From: Lota lota
Taxonomy: Eukaryota; Chordata; Actinopteri; Gadiformes; Lotidae
Assembly (NCBI GenBank): GCA_026745465.1
Contig: JACYXH010000205.1
Location: forward strand, 2,033,501-2,097,500
Direction of reading: 5' to 3'
DNA: 64,000 bases
In this document: piece by piece, positions 27,873 to 40,840 of the stretch
Numbering within the stretch: the first letter of the stretch is position 1
How the letters are laid out: each line of letters opens with the position of its first letter
Notes under the pieces: generated by a model
Databases searched by the model: none
Told to the model about the DNA's origin: nothing
The model's input: the letters and a program-made list of their open reading frames with translations, nothing else
Made by a program: the position numbers and the translations under genes

Positions 27873-30800
27873 TGGACATGTCAGTGGGCGCCACCAGTCC
27901 CTGCCTACTGAGTGTCTGACAGCCATGACCTTTTAGTCTCTGCATGTGTGTCTGTGAGTATGTGTGGGAGTGTTCCGGTTGCTGTTTTTTTTAACACATA
28001 TGCATCAGCCACATTAATAAATATGTTCTCATAGTATTAAATTACCATAATCATAGTATGTAGCCACTATACAAGAGAGTTGCATACAGTGTCTAGTAGA
28101 GGTGCGCAATGGCCCTCTCAATTGTCACTCATAACCCCATTAACATATTATATGAGCTTATACTTTACAGCCATTCTAATAATGTGACTGGTCTGTATTC
28201 ATTTAGGTTGCAGCTCTCCGTATCCATGTGTTTGTGTCCGGACCTTACTCTCTCTATCGTGTTAGTGTTCATACACACTGTTGAAGCATTGCTTTGGTTC
28301 CTCTGACCTTTTTGTTCGAGCTGTCATGTGCCCTCCCGCGCTGAGCCATGTGTCTTTACTCAGTGATCTTCACGCTGGCCCTTTAAATGTTAAAGGTGTA
28401 TGTGTTCACTTCCCTCGTGCACACCTAGACATGCACGAGCATTCCTCAGTGCACAGCCAGATAACACACACGAGAGACACGCAACGGAAACACAATCACA
28501 CACTCGCTTTGGTCTCTATCTCGGACACACACACACACAGACACACACACAGATGTACGGCGCCACGCTCCAATACCGATCATCAGAAAACCAAAAAACG
28601 CACATACAGTATGCACAATCAACACATGTACAAACGCCAATGGATGCATGCATGTGCTCACCCACACACACATGCAGAGGCACACTGAAGACACGGTGCC
28701 ATAGGTAAGGTCAGACCTACTTTGACTCTGGCCCTGTCAGCCTTGCAGGCATAGGCAAGTGTTTTTTTCCCCACCCGCTAACATATGTCAGTTAGCGACC
28801 ACGCACACACTACAGCATATGCTGGCAAGTTTCCGTCAGTGCACATTAACTGCGCCTGTGGCAAGAGAAAGGTCAAAGACACACATAGTGTCACAATCGC
28901 ACACATGTGCATACACACACAACTGCACATACACACACACACCCACACTCACATACACATTTCTGCCCATATGAACACACCCTCTGGCTATGGCACGGAG
29001 AGAGATATTTGTAAATAGCAGCACTTTTGGTATCAGTGCCAGTGGAGTATCTTATGGCCTTTTCACAAACACACACACATAGTAGTGCACATACACACAA
29101 TCAATCACTAATGAGGCATACACTACTTTCTATAGCTTCATTTGAGCAAATTAAACATTTGGCTCTGCTGCCCACAAGCTTTGTCGAGGCATTAGTAAAT
29201 GACTTGTTTCATAGCCAGAATGATCCCTGATATATGACCATTGGAGTTAGCTCGATTTGAACACAGGTTTTCACTAGTTTCGAGTGAATGTTCAGTCAGC
29301 TCCAGGTTACGTCACCCCGTAAATGACTTCCACTGGCATCAGCAACAAGCACATAACATTAGCTCGTAACTGCAGGATTGTCTAGTTTTTAGCGTGTTTG
29401 AGTTCCAGCCAGAAAGGTTATAGGTTTGAACCCCAACGTCCGCAGGCTACCTGTAAGCGTCCTTGAGCAAGGTGCCCTAACCCCTACCTGCTCCTTAATG
29501 ATCTGTAATTTTAAAAAGTCGTTTCGGATAAAAGAAAATGGTCTGTTCAATGCTAAATGACTGTTTCTTTAACATCTAAGCATGCCTATATTTGTCTGTA
29601 GTATATATGTATATATTCTTTATTTCCAGAGAGTTTTCAGGTGGTGGTGCGAGGCAACGGCTTTCTCCATGCCAGGAACACAGACCAAGTCCTCTGCAGC
29701 TTCAAACTCAACGACACACACTCTCTGGGTGAGTTTTCCATTACACAACAAAGAGTTTGGTCCAGTTCAGTCCCATTAAACCTAGGGTAGGCAATTGGGA
29801 GAAAGGAGCCAGAGTCAGCTAGATTTTGAAATCCAACCGAAAAAATCCCACCCCTTCCTTCAGGCCCACGTCGAAAGCCACTCCCCCAAAATACATGACT
29901 AGCTCGCTAGCTTTAGCAACAGGTCTGTCTAGCCTTGTGGAAGACTCCGGTGATGTGAATGACAATGAGAATGATTGAACAGGCTTATTACAGGCCTGCA
30001 ACAGCCACAGATACTGGATTTATTTCATTTTCTTGTGAGAGCATCTTATTTTTTGATTGCTGTTGGGATGTAAAAAGAATTTCGACAAATATGACAAACA
30101 ATGCTTCTAAAATAAATTGCCTACCCTAGCATTAACTCTTTATTTTGTGAGTTAATTGTTCAAAAACTGTGATTGAGCAAAAGGGTGGCTAGTGAAACCA
30201 TTCATCCAGTGCAGCATGTAGAGCAGGGTAGTCTAGTGGTTAGGGTGTTTTACTCCCCACTGAAAGGTCTTCAGTCTCCCCTTAGATATCCTCAATAAAG
30301 ATGCCTAATCCCTACCTGCTCATTAATAACATTTATGTAAATAAAAGAACATTCACTCCAATTCCCTTAGCATAAAAGCAAATAAATAATAAATAGCATT
30401 TATAGGCGATATGACTTTAAATTTGTAACTCTATATATAAAACATCGGCCTGCATGGTTTTCCCTTCACAGATGAGAAGCCGGTGGGCATTGAAGACACC
30501 TTCCTGCTCTGTCCCGCACCTGTCATAGAGGAAGTGGGGAGGTAAACCACACACTGCTTAACCTTGGATATTACCTCCACCTCCTCCTCATCTGCTACTG
30601 CTAAAGCCCCTTCATACTGCTCAACACTAGTTTAGCTACGGCCGAAGGACCACTGATTCAGTATCCACACCCGAGACACTCCCTCTCCGACGTCTCGTTT
30701 TCTTAACACTGGAGTCGCATGCCTCCGCCTGCTGCTGTAAACAAGTTTGTCCTGTCGGAAACACGAGACTGGCGCCCTTGAGCAAATTGGATCCAAAGTC

Positions 30801-31013
30801 ACCGCGTGTCTTGTGATCAATCAGTGTTTGTCACGTCTAACGAAGCCAGACACCAATCAGGAGGAGACAACAGTAGTCCAGGAACACCACTTAATGAGAG
30901 CCTCCTGGAAAAGGAGCTCCACACCAGCTTGACTTTGTGTGTGTGTGTGTGTGTGTGTGTTTGTGTGAGAGTGAGTATGTGTGTGTGTGTGTGTGAGAGA
31001 GAAAGAGAGAGAG

Positions 31014-31065
<52 letters not shown>

Positions 31066-34000
31066 TGTGTGTGTCCATCCGTCTGTGTGTGGGTGTGATG
31101 GAGAATAACTTATTTTGAGGACTTTTCTTGAAAGCAAAATATTTGATTTAATTTTAGAGTATGATCATGGGAAGATACAGGCAGCAGTTGACCAAGCACA
31201 CATTCAATGAGACAATGGGTGTACATGATTCTTATAGGGAAACTTTCACATCGTGGGTAGTAACAACAAAGGTGAGGGTGAGTGACCATCATGGAGAGTT
31301 TAGGATTGGCCATGGCTGAAGTCAGCCATGGCCAAGTCAGCCAGAGTCCAAGTTAATTTGCAATACACTATGGGTGAAGTGGACATGTCTGCAAGGCTGC
31401 AAGCAAGGCTGCAAGACAGTTAAAGGAATCTACACAACAAAGAAGTCAGTCGATTGGCATGGCCTCAGTATCAGACTTTGTGGCTACAGTGGCAATGCAA
31501 ATGCAAACTATCTTAACACCTTTCAATTAGAGAGAGGAAGGGAGGTATCTCTAGGTTCAAGGGGAATGTAGACAAATTCCTTTTCAATTGACTAGTAATT
31601 ATATAAATAAGGTTTATATAATTTATATAATTTATTATTACACACAGACACACGACAGTGTGTGTGTGTTTCCATGTGTAGGTAACACACACCTTCCATT
31701 GGTAGGTGTGTGGTTCTGTGTGTGTGAGTGTGTGTCCAACTTAGCATTTGTTGTGTGTATGTGCACGTGCGTGTGTGTGGGCAACCCACATGGGTCTCTT
31801 TGCAATCATTGTCTGACACTATGTTCCTCCCAAAGTGTCAGGGATGGTCCCAGGGCCCAGAAACAGAGTGAGAGAGCTTCCTCCAGGGCTGGGCTGGAGG
31901 AGCAGGGGTCCCTGCAACAGAAGTTAGTTTTACGGTGGAAGGAGACAGAGGGAAGCTTGGAGCCAGGCCAGGAGAGGAGCGAGGCCTGACAGGCCTTTCC
32001 TTCCTTCCTCGTCCCAATCCCCCCCCCCCCCCCCCCCCCCCCCACCATGCATAATTATACACCATGCCCTGCGGCCTCAGACGCCCCCCCAGTCTCCATC
32101 TGTCTTGTCGCTGTCACTCAGATTTCCAGCCCCAGTTTGAGCTTGTCTTGTCCGCCAGTGAAACGAGTCATTGGCTGTCCTGAAGATGTGCGAACAGGGA
32201 GGTATTTTGTTTTCACACCATGGTCGTTGCTGGGGTGTTCTGTGGGCGCTGTGCCCTCTCTAGATATCCAAATTACGTTTCAGCTTAAATGACTGAGCTG
32301 AAATTCTAGTGAGATAAATGTCCCAGGTTTTCAGTCCACATGTGTCTAGGTACCCAGAAATACCTGGCAGTGTGTGTGTGTGTGTGTATGTGTATGTGTG
32401 TGCGTGTGTGTGTCTGTATGTGTGTGTGCATTTGCGTGTGTGTGTGTGTCGCAGCCTTCTGATCTGGAGGACGGAGCATCATTAGCACCTTTATGGTGCC
32501 TGAATGAGGCGTCCCGGCATGGAAGAGAACCAGGGGCAGGAGTCGGCACATCCCCAAAGCCAGCCGCTGTGCATGCTGCTGGGCAGGAAATGAGCCGGTG
32601 AATGGCCGACAGGTCCATGGAGGACGGCCGGGCAGCTGGCTCACGAGGCCCCTGTGTTCCAACGTAATGGAGGGAGGAAGGAACAAACCCAGTGTGGAGA
32701 CCGATGCCAGGGCAAGAGATGGGTCGGCGTGGATCGCCTGGACTGGTGGCTGTGGGTTCTCTTGTAGTCCTAGAATCCATGTTCTATGATGGTGTGCTGA
32801 ATACGTTGATATTTCCAGTTCCACGCATTCAGGCGAAGGCGACCCTCCCAGCTGACCTTTACCCAAGTCAGATCTGAATGTTGATTGGTTGACAGCGGAT
32901 GGCGTCAATATGTGTCACTACTGCGTATTGCATTGACGATGTTGTGTTGTTGAGCTCCCAAAGATATTGAGGTCCTCCACCCAAGCTGCCCGCTCAAAGC
33001 ATGCCTCCACCACCCATCCACACACACACACACACACACCTTACCCCTCTCTCCCGCTTCTTTCAGCCTTGTCGCATACCATGAAGCCGCCACGGCTGTG
33101 ATCACACAAATCTGTGTTGACTCAGGGAACCTTCCGGATGCAGCTACACACACACATACATGTGCACATCCGTGCGCACGTTCTCATGGGGCAAAAGACA
33201 GATATAGTGGGCAGATTGATGATTGATAGGTGTTGAGATCCCCCGGTTGCCGAGGAAAGGATACGTCTGAGCTCCTCCTGCTTGTCTGCCCGCCTGCCTT
33301 CCAGAGGAAGAGGAGGAGGAGAAGAACAGGACAAGGAGGAGGAGGACATCCACATACCATCTGGAGGAGAGGGAGGGAGCAGTCAGATGACTGCCACCTG
33401 TATCTCTCGTTAGTCGCTGTCTCTTGTCAGCGAGAGTTACGAGCTATGACTACGGCAGGGTGGGGAGGCCGGAGCGGCCGAACAGTATGGCAGTGTTTCA
33501 GGAAGTCAAAGACAGAGGGGGAGGGGGAGGTCTATGTGGGAGTCCCTGGAGGGAGGAAGGCAGGAGGGACCTCTCCCCCCCCCCCCCCACATCCCCAATC
33601 TCTCCACTTCCTCTCGCCTCCCCTGAGGTCCCAGCTCACGCTTCTTCCCCCACCACCCTCAAGTTACTCAGCCCCCCCCCCCCAAATTTCAACGCTAACC
33701 CTCAATGCTGTTCTTTCTCCACACCCCCCACAGACCGTAACCGCAGCACAATCAGCCCTTTCTCCTCCCCGTTAACCAGCCAGACCCTGCACCCCAACGA
33801 TCTGCCTCTTCTCACTCTCATTCACAAAATCTATCCCCTTTCCACACCTTCGGACATTTCTCCATGTTGTGATCTCAGATTTCAAAAGAATGTGATGTCC
33901 GATCACCCTCACGTTGATCGACTGTTATTTGTTTCACAATGGCCACTCTACTTACAAACTAGCCCATCGCTCCTCTCTCGTCTTCCCTGGCCTGGGCATC

Positions 34001-36813
34001 ACTGTCTTATCATCATGGCTGCATCACTAAACACTGGAGAGCAGAGGAAGCCATTCAGCTATCTGTGGTTCCTACATTAGAGACTTGGGTTCAATCCAAG
34101 CCTAAAGAGAGATGCCTTCTGTGGGCAGGGCAACTTCCTGTCGTCAATAAGACGATACACAGCTGTGTGTGTGTGTAAACACATGTGCGTGTGTCTGCTT
34201 GTGTACAGAAATGAGCAGAAGTGAGCGAGCAGGTGCCTGTCCGATTTGGCGGAGGTTAGAGAGGACATACCATCAACGTTTGCTTGTGTACGTGTGTGTT
34301 AGCAGAGCCCATGTGTGTGTGTTCCCAGTCACATGCATTGTGGGTGTTTCACTTTACAGGGTCATCTTCCTGCAGGTGAGCATGAACGAGGGCCTCTCCT
34401 ACATCACCAGCTCCGTGCACATCACCACTACTGAATGTGTGAGTACAGGGCCTCATAAGAAGCCCACATACAGGACACACACACTCCTTGTGTGTCGTAT
34501 CCATCCTCCACTAACAGTCACGTTAGTGCATGTGAGAAGCATGTTTTCCCCCACCCTTCCTTTACTTTATTAGAAGTGAACTTAAGTTTTCCTTCTTTAA
34601 ACGTCTTTGTTGTTTTCTTGTTCTCTTGTTAGCCGTGTTCTGCTCTTCCTCCATCTCCACTCTGACGTCTCCTCTGCTCTGTCTGTCATCAGAGGAGGCT
34701 GTGAGTACTTCTTTCAAGGCTGTCGTTTTCGCATGCAATGGTTCTATCTGTTGTTCTATTTGTTTGTGACTTTGTCTCATGTGTGTTTGGGCGTTTTGTG
34801 TGTGTGTTTGGCACCGGCAATGCTTGTATATATAGTGTGCGTTTCTTGATTGTGTGTGTGTTTCGTGTGTGTGTGTGTGTGTATGTGTGAGTTTTGTGTG
34901 GTGTATGTGTGTTTCCTCATGCTTGTATGTGTGTATATGTGTATGTGTGCCTGTATGGCCATGTTTGTGTGTATGTGTGTGCGCGCTCATTATTGTGTGT
35001 GTGTGTGTGTGCTCTTGATTTTGTGTGTGTATGTGCGTGCACGCTCATGATTGTGTGTGAATGTATTTGTGTTTCCTCATACCTGTGTGTGTTTTGTGTA
35101 TATATATATATGTGTGTGTGTGTCTGTGTACTCATGCTTGTGTTTGTATTCCTCGTGGACCCAGTTTGACGGCACCATCGTGCTGATCTCCCTGCTGGTG
35201 CTGTTCCTGCTGCTGGGGGTGATGCTGATGTGGTGGCTCTGGCCCCTCTGCTGCACGCTGGTGAGTAGGCCTCCATCGCGATCACATCACCGCAGCTGCT
35301 GCTTATGCTGCTGCTGCTTTTTAGGTAATGGACGAGATACGATGATTGTGTTTTCACTATCCTCCTCAGGTCATCAAAGAGCCCCCCCCTCCTCCCCCGC
35401 CAGAGCCAGTAAGTCAGCCCTGCTTTAAACATCAGGATCTTCCATCACAGGCAATCAGGATTTTTGTTTTGATTGGATGGTTTATTTATATGCATGGATC
35501 ATGGAAGGTCTTTGGAACAGGATATTACATTTCTCCTAGCGCCAGCCTAAAGAGCCTGTTCTGCACTCTCAAGATGTTGTTGTGTAAAACGATCTGATTT
35601 GGCAGAATTCTAATGTGAATTGGTCAATTCAAATGTATACTGTGGATATTGGGGCTCAAAGCCACAAACATTTTAACCACTACACTACCTTGCATAAAAA
35701 CATGAAATGCAAGCAGAAACATGGAACTACTCTAGAGACATAGCAGTGGAGGGTCTCAGGTTAGGATATGGATGGTCCAAGGTGAGACGTGGGACTGACT
35801 GTTGTTCTCATCCCAGGAATCAGATGACGAGGACGGGATGCCGAAGAAGAAGTGGCCCACGGTGGACGCATCGTATTACGGAGGTCGGGGAGTAGGGGGA
35901 ATCAAGCGCATGGAGGTACACACACTAACACTAACATTGAGTCTAGGGCCGCAACAATTAGGTGATTAATTGATTAGTCGATCTACAGAAAATGTATCTA
36001 AACTAATTTTGAGAATCAATTAATCGTTTGAGTCATTGATCAAGTACAAATAACAAACATTTGCTGCTTAATGATGCACTTCACTTTAAACATTTGGTTC
36101 ATGAATCATTATAAAAGGAATAGATACGTTTTTGTTGGCTGCTGGTCAGAAATGGCAAGCACATTTAAGACTATCACTTTGAACTCTGGTAATTTTTCAT
36201 GTCATTTTGTATTATTTATGATATTTTATAGACTAAATGATTCATCTGTAAATTTGGGGGAAAATATATAATAATCTTTAGATTATGAAATAATACTAAT
36301 ACTAATACTATGAAAATAATCATGAGTTGCACCCCTAATTGAGTCACATGTAACCTTCAACATGCATAGCTCCATGAGAGTTCCTTGAGAAGGTGGAAGG
36401 CTGAGGTCGGGCCTGTGTCCCTGGTCTGTCCCCCAGGTGCGGTGGGGAGAGAAGGGCTCCACTGAGGAGGGAGCCAAGCTGGACAAGCCCAAAAACGCTG
36501 TGGTCAAGATGCCTGACCAGGAGTTTGAGCCGTACGAACCCAGAGCACGCAAGCCCCCCCGACGCCCCCCGCAGCAGAGGAGATGGTACACTCCCATCAA
36601 GGTAGGATCAGATCTCTCTTTTATTTACTCTCTAACCTTTTGATATGTGTTCCTAAAACACTGGTTGTCTGTCTGTCTGTGTCTGGTTGTCTGTCTGTCT
36701 GTCTGTGTCTGGTTGCCTGTCTATCTGTTTCTGTATATCTGTCTGAATGCCTATCTGTCTGTCTGTCTTCCTGTCTGCCAGTTCTTTCTGACTGCTTGTC
36801 TGTGTGTCTGACT

Positions 36814-36878
<65 letters not shown>

Positions 36879-38936
36879 TGACAACCTGTGTGTGTGCGTG
36901 TGTGTGTGTGTGTCTTTCTGACTGACTGCCTGTCTGTGTCTACCTGACTCTCTTTCTGACTATCTGTCCATGTGTGTCTGACTATCTATGTCTATCTTTC
37001 TAACCATCTGTCTGTCTGTCTTTCTGCCTGTCCGTCTATGTGTTCTACAGGGGAAGCTGGACGCTCTATGGGCTCTGTTCAGGAGAGGCTATGACCAGGT
37101 GTCCCTGATGAGACCCCAGCCAGGGGACCAGGTCAGTCTCCCACACACAATAGCTTAGCTTACACTATAGCGCAGCACACACAAACTAGCTTAGCTTACA
37201 CTGTAGCGCACTCACACACAAACCAGCTTAGTTTACACTGTAGCGCACTCACAAACACACTAGCTTAGCTTACACTATAGCACACTCATGCACAAACCAG
37301 CTTGGCTTACACTATAGCGCACTCACACACTAACTAGCTTTGCTTATACTGTAGCGCACTCACAAACAGAAACTAGCTTAGCTTACACTGGAGCACACTC
37401 ACACACAAACAAGCTTAGCTGAAACTGTAGCGCACTCACACACACAAACTAGCTTATCTTGCACCGTAGTGCACTAACACACAAACTAGCTTAGCTTATA
37501 CAATTTTTTTACAATAACAACCCAACCACAAATAACAACCCAACCACACAACAACGTTTGAGCTACAGAGTTGTTCAAATACATCACGGTTTGGTGAGGT
37601 TTGGTGTGAACAAGGCATCCAGTCTATTTTCAGCATCTCCCTGCTATCATATAGAGGAGACAGGTGCCACTGAGCTAACTACAAACAGCTCTCTGTGACT
37701 CTCTACTGCTACTGATCTGCTACATGCATGTACACGCTCTCACGCGCACACACACACACACACAGATAAACACACTTGCCATGCACAAACGCAACCGCAT
37801 ACACACTATTTCTGGATGAGCGAGCTACTGATCCCATCTGCTCAGACATTTCCACTATTATATCCACACAGTATTGCACCATTCTATTCCATTCCGGATA
37901 TTTTTAGACTGTTTTGCTCCTAAACTTGATTACTTTCACTATTGGAAACTTATTACAAAATGTAATGTGCAAAAATTATACCGACCTTGGGCATGTGAAT
38001 GGCAACTCTTTCCTCCTAAGTTGTTTTCCCCATCATACGGGTTGCCATGGTGACACATCTGCCCTGGAGAAAATGGCGTCATTGTCTCCCTTTTGCATGG
38101 CTGCGGGCCATCTCGCCATTACAAAAAAGCTAATGCAACGCGTTTCTTGTATGAAATCGCTCATTAGCAGAGAAGACAGTAAAACTAGCAGCAGGCGGTT
38201 AAACCAGCACGCGCAGTACAACGAAACACGTGTTCCTGTCTATAAAATGTTAACACAGACGTTGTTGTTTTCATCACTTCATCCAACCCCACCCCCCCCT
38301 CGTCTCCACCCGTATCGATCCATCTATGTCAGGACGGGGGGGAGAATCTTCTGGAGTCATTGTCAGCCTCTGTCTCGGGGCCCACGGCTCACACAGCCAC
38401 TCAACAATGACCCCCAAAACTCCCTTCACGCGCCATTAAGTGAGGAAAATAAAACTCTGCGCTTCACATTGAAGGAGGCGAATGGGAGGTGGAGGGGGGA
38501 GTCGACTTTTGTTGCCACCGGGACTGTCACCGTTGATTTTGGTTATCAATCGTGAAATACGACACTGATTTCGTTTTATTGTTCCACTATGAATATTTTG
38601 TCACTAGGGGTGACAAAAGCACTAAGTCACTGTGAATGGACCCTCCATGAGTCAAGGGAATAGCCCCTGAGTAGAATCGAATCACACGACTAAACAGATA
38701 TATAGATAATAATCCCCGACAGTGCAGTGCATAAAATCGAACCGTAATACTAAATTCACTAAACTATACAAATATATAAAACCATCCACAGTTGCATAGA
38801 AACATCAAAAAGCAATACATTACAATAAATAAGAGAAAGATCAAAGAGCACATTCAGCTGGACCTTACTCCTTCTCTGCAAACGGCCATCAGTGGCCTGC
38901 CAGTTTCTGCCACACACTCGCTATGGGTTCACATCG

Positions 38937-39003
<67 letters not shown>

Positions 39004-39555
39004 TGCCACAATGTGTCAGTGTAATGCGCGTGTCACCACCTCCTGAGTGAGCGTCACACAAACAGATGGGGAGTTGAAAGGCCACAAGCCATATTGTGAC
39101 ACAAGAGATCTTCCTTCCATTGTCCCCAGAGCTGATGGCCCTGCCACACACACACAGCATTTTGCACTCTCTTCCTCTCTCTCTCTTCTATCTATGGCTT
39201 CCTTCTCTGGGTGCTATGGTTTTATCCATATTGGACTTGGTGCCTGGTCAAAACAGAGGCAGGAGTTGCTGTCTAACAGAACCGGGAGGTCCCTGGTTCT
39301 GTTTGACGGAGTCTGTCCATGTGATTTGCACACATGTATGTGCTTTCATGTTAGTGCACATTCAATGCTTTGCCCTGTATTTGATGCTTGCATATATATT
39401 TTTATATTGTAAGTGGATCTCTTTAATGTCATACAAGATTAAAGGCCGTCAAATATGCATCTTTATTATTTTTTCTCCAAATTTCCTTTTCACCAAAAGG
39501 GACAACAATGTGTGTTGTTACTTGTAACTTGTAACAGTAAGTGGAGACAGAGCCC

Positions 39556-39650
<95 letters not shown>

Positions 39651-40582
39651 ATTTGAGATGGATTCTGCTGGGGGGATTGGTTGAGGTTCTGGAGTTCTGG
39701 GTGTGTAATTTAAGGCAGGAGAGAGGAGGTGGGGGTTAACATCAGTAAAACATCAGTCACTGTGAGGCTTCTCCAGACACATCTCTGAGAGCCACAGGGA
39801 GACACAGACTGGCAGACAACCATGTGACCTGCGGTTGACCTCTCACACACACACATACATCCACTCATACCGTCACCTACCTGAGGAAATAATTTATCTT
39901 ACCTAAGACAAAAGGAAAAACTTCCCACTAGCCACTTCTCTTCTCTTGGTCTTTTAAATGCCCTCTTCATTTGCTTTTTACTGCATCCACCCTCTCTTTC
40001 CTCTCCTCCTCCCTCTGTTCAACCCCTTCCACCACCACCATCACCACAACACACTCTCTCTGTTATTCATTAGCTTGTGGTGGTGTCATTCAGCCCATAT
40101 GTCTTGCTGGAAGCCTGCTTACAGTCACACACACACACACACAGCTCACACACACATACACACACACAGGGATATTCATGAGACTGTGTTCTCATTGTGT
40201 CCATATGCTCTCCCTGGTGTGGGGCTGCTCTTCTGCTGCTCACAAACTGGCCCATTCACAAAAGTCTTGATGACAAGGATGCAGCAATAACCCCCCAACT
40301 GAGCTGGTCTGGCCAATCAATAACGCACGTTCATACACACACACGTGCATACACACACACATGTGCACGCTCATACATGCACAGATAGACACTCATTTTC
40401 ATACACATACGTACATACATGCACATGGCATGCGCACATGCACACACAGATGTACGCACATATATACATACACACACGCTCATACACAAACACATGCATG
40501 CACACACTGAAAAACACACGTATACACACCCACCCAAGCTCATACACACCCACCACACACATACACAGCTCATACACACCCA

Positions 40583-40622
<40 letters not shown>

Positions 40623-40788
40623 CTATACATACAATGGCCCCTATCTCACAAAGACACTGCTGGATGAGATCTCTTAATGGTCCCAGTGTGACTTTAGGGC
40701 CTCTCTGGTTAATAAGGTGTAAAATCAGACCACCAAGAGGCCCCTACTCAAAGGCCCTACCCTCTATCCTTAACCCATTGATTCATTC

Positions 40789-40840
<52 letters not shown>

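Larger units (their letters stand above)
25285..29629 (+). other. antxr1-like intron 9 (4.3 kb)
   Basis: Contains a GT array (25335-25440), a CT array (25737-25823), a diverged local duplication (26881-27038), several CA/GT arrays (27354-27410, 27620-27870, 28500-28560, 28900-28960) and a tRNA-SINE at 29374-29567. No exon is recognised. Confidence 0.8.
30542..34359 (+). other. antxr1-like intron 11 (3.8 kb)
   Basis: Contains a compound GT/GA array (30936-31064), a 30-nt palindrome (31306-31335), poly-C runs (32019-32043, 33568-33589, 33672-33683) and GT repeats (32370-32450). Long frames at 33230-34080 are driven by C-rich low-complexity sequence and show no recognisable domain. Confidence 0.7.

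Noticed and set aside
33230..34080. Frames of 181 and 218 codons inside antxr1-like intron 11
   Set aside because: Proline/serine-rich products of C-rich low-complexity DNA, with no family signature and no in-phase link to the neighbouring exons.
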